This document shows positions 21,451 through 32,629 of a DNA stretch of 64,000 bases, one piece after another. Position numbers and translations under genes: made by a program. The notes beneath the pieces were generated by a model. It was not told the DNA's origin and did not search any database. It saw only the letters and a program-made list of their open reading frames with translations. This stretch comes from Geosiphon pyriformis (Eukaryota > Glomeromycota > Glomeromycetes > Archaeosporales > Geosiphonaceae). Each line of letters begins with the position of its first letter. Within the stretch, counting starts at the first letter, position 1. The stretch is from assembly GCA_016748015.1 (NCBI GenBank), contig JAAOMT010000703.1, positions 302,550 through 366,549 of the forward strand. The letters run 5' to 3'.

Positions 21451-23680
21451 ATTCTGTGTTGTTGGAGGTGGTGTTTTCTGAGATAACTAGGAGACTTAAA
21501 TAATGTTGAGAATTTGGGTTTTGGATGCGACTGGTATCCAAATTCCGGGTGCGTGATCCTGATGGTGAGTTTAGTGAACTGGGGATTGGTTGGTGAACAA
21601 CCATCGCTGATCTCTAGTTTTGAGTGACTCTGGATTGAGGGTTGTCTGATGTCATTTGAGCTGGGTTCTGGGTTGGTGTTTGAATTGGTTGGGGTTGATA
21701 GATAATTTGTGGCTGTGGTTGATATATTACTTGTGGCTGTGGCTGATGAATTGGAGGTTGATATACTGGCAGGTGATAGATTGGTTGCTGGGTCATGGGC
21801 AGGTAATTATTTCGATATTGGTCTTGATTCTGATTTGGATAATGATTTGGAGTTTGGAACTGGCAATCGGGGTTTCGATATTGATTTTCTGATCATTGGT
21901 TATTTAGACGCTGGTGACAGTCAATTTGGATATGTTCTTGTTTCCCACAATAGTGGCAGATACGCATTTCCTGTTGCCACTGTTAATTGGTTGATGAAGA
22001 TAGACATGGTTGATTTTGGCCATGATTAGAGTTTCCTTGATTATTGTGTCATTGTGGAGGCTGATAAATGGTGTGATTGTCAGCTAAGTATTCTTCCAAT
22101 CTCTTATTAATTGATTCACTGAACTTCTCCAATTTGGAATCCAATTCAGATGATCCGTTCATAACTAGATTAACGGCTTGGGCATAGTTAGCCTCTGACT
22201 CGGTGGACTCAAAATCTCTGGCGCATGTGACTGCGTCTTGAAGCGTGCCAGAATGCAATAGACATACATGTTACAAGATGCTGCTGCGCAGGCCACAGAT
22301 AAACTGATTGAGTATCTGTGGTGCTGTGAAATAATTGGCGTCAATTGCTTGAATTTGGCATAGGTTTCGATGGAAGTGTCCCAGGTAAGTGGTGACTGCT
22401 TCAGTTTCTTCTTGTTTTATGGTGGTAAATGCATTAACTAGGCGATTGATGCTATTATTGTTGCTGAAGTATCTCAGAAATTCTGCTTTGAAGGCATTAA
22501 AATCTTGTGGTTTATTAATCAAGCTCTGGTACCATGAATTGGCAGTATCTTTGAGAAAGTAAGGAATGGTTTGCATTGCTCGTGCGTCATTCTATCTATT
22601 GGCTGCGATGGCTTTTTCTACATCATTCAGCCATATTTGAGCGTCATCCTCTTCGCCAGTAAAGTTGTTGAGTTTTGCGATTGGTGTGTAGGCCATTAGA
22701 TCTAAGTTAGGTAGTTGTGGTGGCTGTTGAAGCAGTTGTTGTTGTCCTGGCTGTTGGGATGGTAGCTGAAGTGGCTGTTGTATGAATTCGGCTATAGGAT
22801 TAATCAGTGGTTGATTGATGATGATTACTGAAAATAAGTTTTGCTAATTGATTAATTCGGGTTCTTGATTTCTTTGATTTGGTGGCGTTTGAATATTTGG
22901 AGTTTCAATTTCCGGATTTTCTAACTGTTGCTGAGTTTGAAAGTTCGGGGTTTCAACTTCCGGGTTTTCAGTGATCGGGTGCTGGTAAGTGAATTCTTGA
23001 TCCTCTGATTCTTCTTCCTCCTTTTCTGATTCTGCTGTTTCCCACAGATCAGAGATTCAGAAATCTGGTAAAGGCGGTAGTGATCAAAGTCCTAATGGGG
23101 TTGATGATCGCGAATTAAATCCCTCAAAGTACTTGCCGTATGGTTCTAACAATTCTGTTTTCCTTTGTCTATTTTGGAATGGAAATCGTCCAAATGCTGA
23201 TGTCGTAGTTGATGTAAACGCGTCTGTTGATGATATGTTGATGGCACTTCCAGGTGTATAGTGGTAGGATGGGTTGCTTGGAGATTCAACTCTGTTTTTT
23301 TTCCAAGCAGATGGCTGTATCTTTCTGGGTGTTACTGCTGGTGTTTGTAATTTTCTCTTGCTTTTACTAGTGTATGTAGTTGGATATCTTTGTTGAGTGT
23401 GATGTTCAATTTCTTTGTTGATCTCAGTGATAATGGATGCAAAATTATGATTTGTTGGCAGGTTGGTATTTTGAATTAATTCCCTATAGAAAGTTTCTCT
23501 TGCTGATTCAGTATTCACTGGTGTTCCTAATAAAGAAGAAATCTTTTCATTAACATAGAAATTGAAGGCTGATTCGGCAGATATATGATTGTGGTTTAAT
23601 CTCAAGTATTGACAATAGTGTTGAAATAAGGATTTTGTGAATCCTAAATGGTTTGCTCCTATAGTTTCTGATTCTGCCAC
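21451..23680 (-). pseudogene. Element A gag
   Basis: The frame opens after the leader TGA and reads from GTG at 23680 (VAESET), with no ATG through the first ~198 codons. The N-terminal domain (23680-23087) is followed by a repeated ENPEVETPN/ENPEIETPN stretch near 22.9 kb, then a retrotransposon-gag domain (22576-22271: DTANSWYQSL, FLRYFSNNNSINRL, YLGHFHRNLCQIQA). A CCHC knuckle CHYCGKQEHIQIDC lies near 21.95 kb, then a Gln/Tyr/Pro repeat region (21796-21614). Stops include TGA at 23084-23086 (CGA in E, CAA in B) and TAA at about 22271 (CAA in B and E). All pieces stay in one frame. Confidence 0.85.
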
Positions 23681-23723
23681 TTTTGGTTTGGTGTTGTCAG
23701 TGCTGGTTCTCTGTAGGATTATA

Positions 23724-23740
23724 CCTCACAGGGAGCACCA
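23724..23740 (-). other. Element A primer-binding site
   Basis: Minus-strand TGGTGCTCCCTGTGAGG begins two bases inside the LTR end. It starts TGG, as expected for pairing with a tRNA CCA end. The tRNA was not identified. Equivalent sites: B 40951-40967, E 62245-62261, C 43656-43672, D 51681-51697. Confidence 0.75.
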
Positions 23741-23800
23741 AATGTTACAGGTGATTATTTCTGCGGTTAAATTAAATAACAAACCTGTAACTTGGTGCTC
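23733..23800 (-). promoter_or_regulatory. U5-PBS inverted repeat (predicted hairpin)
   Basis: GAGCACCA(AA)TGTTACAGGT at 23733-23752 (plus strand, PBS and LTR end) and ACCTGTAACTTGGTGCTC at 23783-23800 are complementary over 18 bases apart from a two-base bulge, with a 30-base loop. The PBS is thus complementary to the element's own LTR. It recurs in the other copies. Confidence 0.7.
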
Positions 23801-24378
23801 AAAAACTATTTCTGTTGATGATATTCTGTAAGTGTTGTATCTGAAGGTTTTGATGGGTCTGAAGGTTTTGGTTGAGTTCTTTGTATAATGGACAGAAATT
23901 TAATAGTATCAATAATAGATGTATCTTTCCAAGAGTTTTCTCAATTTTTTTCTCAGTGTAGTGGCCGGATTTAGTCTGGCAGTTGTGCCCTTCTGGTAAG
24001 CTATCCGATAATATATAAAATTCTACTCTTATTTCTGGGTCTTTTACCAGGCTATCCTTGATGTTAATAACTCAGTGCTTAATCCTTTTAATCAGTTAGT
24101 ATACAACAACAAATCAACATAAAATAAAATAAAAAAAATAAAAGAAAAATAAAAAAAGCAAGAAATAAGCCAAGACGATTTTGCAGATTAGTATTCTGTC
24201 AATAGCCATGATCAAGAGCTATTGTTCTAGCATGGTTAAGTATCAATTACTATCAACATGAAGTATTGATAGTGGAGAGTGGATTGAGATATGGAATAAT
24301 TATTTATTTGATGATTGTGTTTTCTAGGCTAAGGATTCTGTGGTATCAATTCTGTCTTTTCTGTTTCTAACACTACTG

Positions 24379-24585
24379 CTATATATACATAATTGAGATT
24401 CCTCAATTCCTCGATTCTTCACAACAGGAATCCTGGAATTTCTGGAATCCTACGATTCTTTTGAGAGGAATCCTGGAATCCTGAAATCCTGCAATTCCTT
24501 GTCAGGAATCCTGAAATTCCTGGAATCCTGCAATTCCTGAGAGGAATCCTGGAATTCCATATTTACTATGCTTACTTCTGATTGG
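24379..24585 (-). promoter_or_regulatory. Candidate LTR promoter of element A
   Basis: On the minus strand a CCAAT box (24581-24585, in TAGCCAATCAGAAG) precedes the GGAATTCC array, which precedes a TATA box (24379-24388, GTATATATAG). The same order is kept in all the LTRs of the family in this window. Transcription start is not determined. Confidence 0.6.
24425..24558. repeat. GGAATTCC / GGAATCCTG array in LTR
   Basis: Imperfect tandem array of words such as GGAATCCTGGAATTCC and CTGCAATTCCT, rich in short palindromes. The number of units differs between LTRs of one element (15122-15246 versus this copy) and between elements. Confidence 0.75.
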
Positions 24586-24633
24586 CTAATAATTATGCTA
24601 ATATATTTTCTATATTTCTATGAGTAACACCAT

Positions 24634-27600
24634 AAAAGTCTTTTATAAACAACATTCATAAGTTTTTGAAATATTGCTGGTGCATTACAAAGTTCAAAAA
24701 GCATTATTTTAAACTTATAATTTTCTTTTTGAATAATAAATGCTGTTTTGGAATGGTCTTTGAGATCTATTTTAATTTGTCAGTATTTGCTTTCTAAGTC
24801 TAAAGTTGAAAAAAACTTGGCTTTTTTCAGAGCATTTAGCATGTTGTAGTGGGTAGGTATTTCTAATTGTGATATTATTCAGTTGTTAGTAGTTTACACA
24901 AAATTGGATTTTGCCATTTTTTTTTCATAAAGACCACTGATAAGGCCCAAAAACTTTTTGATAATTGGATAAAATGATTATTAAGCATTTATTTAACTTT
25001 TTTTCTAATAAATTGGTGGCTAGCAAGTAGAACTTGGTAGACTTATTAACATTTTGGTGAAAAATTCTCTGTATAGATCTAATGCTGTATAATATTAGTT
25101 TTTTCAAAATTTTTATTATTTTTGGTAAATATATTGGCATATTTAATAATTAACTGTTTTAATTGTCTTTGTTGTTGGGATTTTAAGAGACCTATGTTGA
25201 TTTAAGAGAGTTTTTTTTTTAAAACATGGTAGTTTTTAGTAGTGAAAGTAATGTTTAAGTTTGAAAATAGGATATGTCTTGCAATTCCAATAAAATTAAT
25301 AACAATCTGAAGAATTTCATTTTGAAAGATATTGCTATATATGATTTTAATTTCTAATTTATTTAATAAAATAATGAAATAGTTGTTGGAGTTGTAGAAT
25401 GTAACTTAAAATTTTTTTATTCTTTTTGGAACATAAACATTTAAAATTAAAATTTTATGTTTTAAACAGATTTGTTTATTTAACTCAAAGATTTTTTGGG
25501 TGGTAATAGGCTTTGAACAAGTGTAGATTTCATGATGTTTTCCAAAAAGTGAAATGATAATTGGTTGAGGAAGTTAAAGAATCTGGTAAAATTTATTCTG
25601 TATATTGAAAGCTATATTTATTGAAACTGTAAATTGTTTTGTCAAACCAAAATTTTGGGTTTTTCTTTTATTTTTTCTTAATTGTTCTCTGTTGTTGACT
25701 GATTGTAAATCTGAAATGTTGATTAAAAACAGGTAAATTGTTTGAGCAATTTTTTCAGCATGTTTAATTTTGAATGTTTTGTTAATTTTGTTTTGTAACA
25801 GAATTATAATGTCTTTAGTATATTTTGTATTTATGATTTTTTCTCTAACATTAATTTTTTTGTTTGCCAATAATAATTGAAAAACAATTTGAACTATTGC
25901 TCCTAACAGAATTTCAAGAACAATTTTTAAGTTGATTTTTGTTAAAAATTTTGGTTGAAAAGCCAAAGTGTTTTTCTTTAAGTATTATAAATTATATCTG
26001 ATATTTATTTTATAAGCTTTCTTTGGTTTTATTCTTTGTTCATTGTTGTTAAAATATTGGAGTTATATAACTGGCTGATTTTTAGTAAAATAGATTGGGA
26101 TTATTGCAATTTTTTTTTTGGTTCAGATTTTCCAAATTTGATTTTATTTTCATTAAACAAGAAAATGTTAATTACATAACATTTTGGACACCATTGGTCA
26201 TCACAAAACATAGTACATTTTTTATATAGTTGAATGTCTATTTGCTTTAATTATTAAATTTAAGCTTTTTTAATTGAGTAAACATAACTTGTAATTTGAT
26301 AATAGGCTTCTACTTTATCTTTATAATCAAATTCAGCTAATTTTATTGTATATTTAATGTATTCTGCTTCTTTCATTTAATATACATCTTCTTGGATTTC
26401 TCTATTAATTAAAATTATGACCAATTTATAGATTATTTTAATATCATGTAAGTAATAATAGAGTTTATTGAGAACATTGTTATATGCTGCATCAAAAAAG
26501 ATTTTTCTTTTCATTTTCTCTCTAATTGAAAGTACATATTAACAGATTTGATTACAAACTTCTTCTCTTATTACAATATCAATCTAGTTATATTCTTTTG
26601 GTAGCATTTTTTTATATGTAAGACAAGAAATATTGTTTTATTTTTTACTTTATTTAAGGTATTTGAATTATTCTTAATGACATGCTTTGCAAAAATAGCA
26701 GATATGTGTTTTATATTTTTCTTTTGGGAATATGTATACTTCTATTAACAAAAGCTTCTTGTTGTAGTTTCTATATTTAAGTGGAATATAAGATAGTTGT
26801 TTTTGTGATTTTGATATAGAATATTAAACAACATTTTATTCTTTGGTTCTTCAAAGATTTTTTGTTCTGTTTTTTTAACCTAAAAGCCATATATGTTTTA
26901 GTAATTGGCATTTTTTTTTCCTCTTTAAATTTAAACACCAGAGCTTTTTTGAATTGTTTGTTAAATATATTACATATAGCAAATACTTAGATATATTGTT
27001 CTTGATATAAAATTTTTAATTCTTGTGTTTTTTAGTTTAAGTTTGTATTGAATTTAAAGAGCCAATTATTTTCGACAAGAGCTAGTATTGGGATGTATTC
27101 ATAACAAAAACTTTAATTGAAATAGTGATTCTGTCAATTGTAAAAAAAAAATTGTCAATTTTTTTTACTGAAATTTTTTTCATATTATTTACAATGACAA
27201 TAATTGTTTAAACAGATCTGTCAACAGTTCATTGAAGCTGTTGTATTAATTAATAAATAATGATGTTTTTGGTAAATCTATTGTTTAAGATTAATTGAAT
27301 TGGTTTTTTTTAATTTCAGCTTCTATATATATTGCTGTAATTGCTTTTTGCTTATTAACTGCTGTATTATTAAGTAGAGAGAGTAATTTATTGGCTTCAA
27401 ATTTAAATGAAAATATATTTGAAAGGTTGGCATTTTGGGCAATTCTGGCTGGTGAAATTGTATTACTAGAAGGGTTTTGTCTTGATACTACAGCTTTACT
27501 TTTAAAAAATGCAATTTGTTGAAAATCCGATTTTTCTGACATTGTGAAGTAACTGGGTTGAGTATAATAATAAATAGATTTTTGTTGAGCTAGATTTTGG

Positions 27601-29410
27601 GGAATTAATTAGTTGTTAGAATTAAATCAATTATTGTTTAAAAACCGATTTTGTGGTGTAAATTGGTTTTATTGAATCAATCCTTGAGTTGATATTTGGT
27701 ATTGTTGTGTAGATAGTAATTGATATTGTTAAACCTGTGGAGATTGCTAATATTACTGTGTTATTGGTTGTAGAGCAGATTAATAATAGTTGTTTTAGTG
27801 TTGAAGTCTTGGTAAATAATAAGCTGGTAGTGGTAATTGGTAATGCAATTGCTGAGATTAAAAATAATGTTGATTATTTTTTTGTTGTTGGTATTATTGC
27901 ATTTTTCAGCAATCTTATTTCCAATGTTTAGAAATTTCACAATAGTGATAGCTTTAAGATTGGTTGTTTGGTAATAATGTGTAATTATTTTGATTATATT
28001 ATTAAGATGGTTAATATCTTTGTTGTTGCTATTGTTGTTGGTTGGTAAAGTAATTCTCAACTTTTTTGGTCAATTGATCAATCTTTTTTTCAGCTGTTAA
28101 GCTGGTTTCTTTAATTGCAAAATTTATGAGTTTGGTACAGTTAGCTTTTTTTATTGCTATTTTATAGGTTTTAGCATGTTGAATAACAGCAGCTAAATTT
28201 TTTGGAGCATATGGTTAAACTTTTTTAATGCATTTGTTTTTTAATTCTGCTATAAACTAATCCAATATTTAAATATTGGAGTAGTAATTATTGGTTTTTA
28301 ATTGTCAAATTTGTTGGAAAAGTTTGTTGAATCTCCCAATATAAGTTATAGTAGTTTCAGATGATTTTTGTTGATATTGTAAAAGTAATTTCAGAGAGTA
28401 ATAAAAATGTTATTGTTAGTAAATTGTTCCAGAAAAGCATTTTTGAATGCTTACTAGTTTTTAAAAGATTTGGCCAAGTTTTCAAACCATTTTTTTGCTG
28501 TTTTTTGAAGAAAATATAAAATTGTTTTAATATTTTTGTTGTATTCTATCCATTCATATTTTCTGTTTTCTGGACTTTGTTGAATCACTCTTGTAAACTA
28601 GTGTCAATATTTTTTCTTATGGATTCAGTAATTTTTGCAATATAAGTGGTTGTCATGTTTTCTGTATCTTTGTTTTTAGTGGGTTTTTTTTCTGTAAATT
28701 CAGAAATGTCTTCATTGTTATCAGAGTAATTACTTTGGTTTTCTGCTAGGAAATCAAAAAGATTGGTACTAATAAAAATTTGTTTAGGCTGTTGTGTTGG
28801 GCTTTTTGGTAATATAAAATCTTTTGGTTTTTAGAAACAATTGAGTAGTAAATTTGGTGTTTGAACTTGAGCAAGTAAAGCTAAAAAAAGTGTGATTGAA
28901 AATGATAATTTAGAACTAGTTTTTTGTTTTGGTGTCTGCAGATATTAAAAGATTGTTTTTGATGTATTAAGTATTGTGTGAATTGGTTGTATATTCTTCT
29001 GTTTGTTTTTACTGCTTGTTTTGGGTTCAAACTCAAGTTCAAGAATAAATTATGAATTAGTAGAATACTTTTTTTTACAAAACATGATAATATTATAATC
29101 AAATTCTTTAAAATAAGTAGTATAACTCTTAACACTAATGTTTTTGGATCTCTATTTGAGTAGTAAATAATATTTTCAAAAAGATTTTGCTTGACTTCTG
29201 TAATATTGTAGCCTCTAAAAAAGTATTTATTGATTTGATTTTTGATATATTGGAAAAGTGTTTTCTTAAAAACTGTAATTTCATCTCAAATTTTAAATTA
29301 TTGTTTGTAATAAGTATAAATTAACTAATAGTACTCTAGAGTTGTTATATTTAATATGATCATCACTTTGAAGTTATTATTGCTGTTTATTTTTGTGGAA
29401 AAACACCAAA
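24634..29410 (-). pseudogene. Element O 5' half: gag, protease, zinc module, dUTPase, RT start
   Basis: Minus-strand decayed coding sequence aligned with element A. Gag N-terminal domain about 28.9-29.3 kb, gag core about 28.3-28.5 kb, protease about 27.1-27.5 kb (its DSG is not legible), cysteine-poor remnants of the zinc module at 26.1-26.9 kb, dUTPase at 25574-25966 (NTKYTKDIIILLQN for motif 3 and HAEKIAQTIYLF for motif 4), and RT start at 24640-25140. It is cut at 24634 by the insertion of A and resumes at 14448. Numerous stops; not functional. Confidence 0.75.
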
Positions 29411-30393
29411 TATTATCAGAAATTTTTGATCTTTTTTCTAAAATATTGTTAATGTCTGTTTACTGTGAGTTTATATATATTAAAAGTTATTAAATCTCCA
29501 ATAACTGAATTTATCTTCAAATTATTTCTTATAATTTAAACTGCTGAGCTTATAAATGAAATAATCAATTCTGTACCAGTTATTATATGTAGTTACTTTG
29601 TAGTAAAAGTTAGCTCTTTTTCAGAAATTGCTTGTCTAAAAACTTACTAAAGATGTGTAGTTACTTTGCTTCAAAAGTTAACTCTTTTACAGGAATCTTG
29701 TCTGTAAACTATTTAATAAAAAAAGTAAAAAAAATAAAAAAAATACAAAAAAAATAAAAGAAATACAAAAAAAATAAAATTTTGTTAAGAAAATTGTTTT
29801 CTGGTCTAGATCTAAAATCATTAATAAATTACTAAAATTAGTAGCTAATCAATTTCAAAAATTAGTTGGATTTTAGAAGTTTTCAAGTATAAATAATTAA
29901 AGAATTTGGTTTTTAAGTATTTGATGTTTTTATTACTTTTTTGTAAAGCTAATTAATTCGAATTAAAATAATTCTAAGTAAAATAAGATATATTTTCTTA
30001 AAGAAAGAAGCTTTTTTTTATACAACTTATTGTAATTTTAATTTATGAATTTAAACTTTCTTCTTTGCTATAATTTTAACAAACTAAAAATACATTTTGA
30101 CAAACTATATATTATTTTAATAAACTATTAACTATTTCAGTAACTTATTCATTATTTTTACAAATTTTTACAAATTTTAGTAACTTCTTAAATATTATAT
30201 AGTTCGAAATATTATGTAATTTAATCATTTTAATTTCTGTTGTATAAATTGGATTGTTAATTAAATAGTAATATTTGATAATTTGATTAACTAATAAGTG
30301 ATAATTTGAAATGATATTAATATGTACTAATTAATAATAGAAATTATAAAGATAATTCTATGCTAAATAATAACTAAAATTTTATTGGTAATA
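29411..30393 (-). repeat. Element O 5' LTR
   Basis: Begins TATTATCAG right after an ACACCAAA word (decayed PBS), ends GGTAATA at 30393. Diverged partner of 10380-11336. Confidence 0.8.
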
Positions 30394-30784
30394 CTATTTA
30401 ACAAAAAACTGTTATTTAATATTAGTATAAAGTTTAGTGTATATTTTATTTTAAAAAAAATACACATTCTAAAGATTTATTTATTATGTGAAAGTTGGAA
30501 AATAAAACTGTTTAAATAAATTAATAACTTATAATTCTTTTATTTTATTAGTATTGTTATCTAAAAATTTTTTCTTTGTGAAATAATAAAATTTTTTTCT
30601 TAAATCCAATACAATATAAAGCATTACAGTTGTATTTGTTTTAAAATAATATTCAACCAACTTTTCTCTTACTGCTCTAATCATTACAACAAGTAATAAA
30701 TCTAATATTAAAGATGTTAAATAAATAACTAAATAAATACAATTGAGATTATAATGCTTTATCAGATTTATTATTATTAACTGT
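30394..30784. other. AT-rich spacer
   Basis: No gene or repeat recognised. It ends with the CTGT (30781-30784) that is duplicated after the solo LTR. Confidence 0.6.
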
Positions 30785-31623
30785 TGTTACAAGTGATTAT
30801 TTGGAGTGTTAATACAAATAACAAACTTATAACTTGGTGCTTAATAGCTGATTGCTATTGGTAATCTGAAAATTTTTGTATCTAAAAGTTTTGGTTAAGT
30901 CTTTTATATAATGAACAGAAATTCAATAATTGTTTTAGTAGTCTTTCAGAATGAGTATTCTATCAAATTTTTTTTTTAGCATAGTGGCTGGTTTATTCTG
31001 GCAGTTGTGCTTTTCTAGTAAGCTATCCATTAATTTATAAATTCTATACTCTTATTTTTGAGTTTTTTATCAAGTTATTCTTGATGCTAATTAATCAGCA
31101 CTTAATTCCTTAAATTAGTTAGTAAATAACAAACAATAAAAAAATAAATAAATAAGAATTAATATTTCATTAATAGTCATAATCAAGAGCTATTAGTCTA
31201 AAGTAGTTAAGTATTAGATTTTATTAACATGAAGTATTAATAATGATAAAAGTAATTAATATTCTTAATCAAGTGATAATAACATGAATTCGATGATGAT
31301 AGATAATTTTATTAATAGAAGAATAATTTCACTTTAAATTATAAAAAACTATCTTTTGAAAAAAGAGTATTGTTCTAAATTAATATAAACTCTATTGAAT
31401 TTTTCAGGAATTGCTTTTTCTGCTTTTAATACTCTTACTATATATATAATTTATATTATATGAAATTTCTGGAATTTTGTAATTCTTTTAGAGGAATTCT
31501 GAAATTCTGGAATTCTAGAATCCTGTAATTTTTTTAAAGAAATCCTGGAATTTTTCTATTACTATGCCTACTTCTAATTGGCTATTTTTCTAACTATAAT
31601 ACTTCTAATTTCTATAATTAATA
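30785..31623 (-). repeat. Solo LTR
   Basis: Starts TGTTACAAGTGATTATTTGG and carries the AACTTGGTGCTTAATAG block, the array of GGAATTCT-like words near 31.47-31.55 kb and a TATATATA word. It ends at 31623. Flanked by a perfect 4-bp duplication CTGT (30781-30784 and 31624-31627) with no internal region, so it is the product of LTR-LTR recombination. Heavily decayed. Confidence 0.88.
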
Positions 31624-31763
31624 CTGTATATTTGATGTAATTAAGAATAAAATTAAAGAAAGAAATAATAAAAAAGACAGTATTATTTAAACTGATTGAC
31701 ATTTTGATCATAATATTTTTAAATAATTCAAAGAATTTAGCAATTTTATTAAAGACAGCCCAT

Positions 31764-32613
31764 TGTTACAGATGATTATTTGGGGTTTTAAAGCAAATAA
31801 CAAATCCGTAACTTGGTGCTCAATTGATAGATAGATGTTAATATCTGAAAGTTTGATTGTTCTGAAGGTTTTGGTGTTGAGTTCTTTGTATAATGGACAG
31901 AGATTTAATAGTTGTTTTTAGTAGTCTCTCAGAATCGCAATTCTGTCAAATTTTTTTCTCAGCATGGTGACTGGTAATCCTCCTGGTAAGCTATCCTCAA
32001 ATTTATGAGTGTTTTACCTTTGTTTTATAGGTCTTTTACCAGTCTTTATGATGTCTGTAACTCAGTGGTTTAATTCTTAATCAATTAGTTAACCAAAAAA
32101 GAAATACAAAAGAAATAAAAAAATTTAAACAAAAGCAATTACAAGTTAGTATTCCGTTAATAGCCATAATCAAGAGCTATTGTTTTAGTATAGTTAAGTA
32201 TCAATTACTATCAACATGAAGTGTTAATAGTGGAGAGTGGATTGAAATAGTGAATAATTATTTATTAATATTTGTGAAATAGAAGATTGCTTAGATCAGA
32301 TCTAAACTGGAAGGTTTTTAACTAAAGAATTCTGTCTTTTTTACTTCTAGCACTACTACTATATATACATAATTAAGATTTCTTAATTCCTTAATTCTTC
32401 ACACCAGGAACCCTGGAATTCCTGGAATCCTGCAATTTTTTTTGAGAGAAATTCTGGAATTCTGAAATCTTGCAATTCCTTGTATAAGAATCCTAAAATT
32501 TCTGGAATCCTGCAATTCCTCTTGAGAAGAATCTTGGAATTCCATATTTACTACAACTATTTCTAATTGGCTAATTTATATGCTAATATACTTTTTATAT
32601 TTTATGAGTAATA
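31764..32613 (-). repeat. Element B 3' LTR
   Basis: 850 bases, begins TGTTACAGATGATTATTTGG, ends GAGTAATA. The PPT adjoins at 32614-32629. Confidence 0.9.
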
Positions 32614-32629
32614 TTATTCTCTCCTTTTT

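Larger units (their letters stand above)
14449..24629 (-). mobile_element. Element A: dUTPase-bearing Ty3-like retrotransposon, best-preserved copy
   Basis: 10181-base element with LTRs at both ends, flanked by a 4-bp duplication CCAT (14445-14448 and 24630-24633). In transcription order (right to left): 5' LTR, PBS 23724-23740, gag, protease, zinc module plus dUTPase, RT, RNase H, integrase, C-terminal extension, PPT 15319-15334, 3' LTR. All coding domains from about 20930 down to about 15340 share one frame; gag and protease share another frame, one base out of step because of a single-base loss near 20930. The intact ancestor therefore probably had one giant ORF. Several in-frame stops make this copy defective. 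It is inserted in the RT gene of element O. Confidence 0.93.
23743..24629 (-). repeat. Element A 5' LTR
   Basis: 887 bases, TGTTAC...GTAACA. In transcription direction: CCAAT box, GGAATTCC-type array, TATA box, long R/U5, then the inverted repeat with the PBS. It carries an extra array unit compared with the 3' LTR. Confidence 0.93.
10380..30393 (-). mobile_element. Element O: ancient Ty3-like LTR retrotransposon split by element A
   Basis: Two diverged LTRs of about 960-980 bases bracket an internal region that runs, on the minus strand, gag, protease, zinc module, dUTPase, RT, RNase H, integrase. Element A (14449-24629) sits inside the RT region; without it O is about 9.8 kb, close to its relatives. 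Stops and indels are everywhere and A/T enrichment is strong, so it is far older than A, B or E. The left boundary is good to a few bases; the right boundary is set by alignment of LTR ends, followed by CTAT. Confidence 0.85.

Noticed and set aside
24425-24558. CRISPR-like or heat-shock-element array
   Set aside because: Units are contiguous without unique spacers, so not CRISPR. GAA/TTC spacing does not follow the five-base heat-shock rule.
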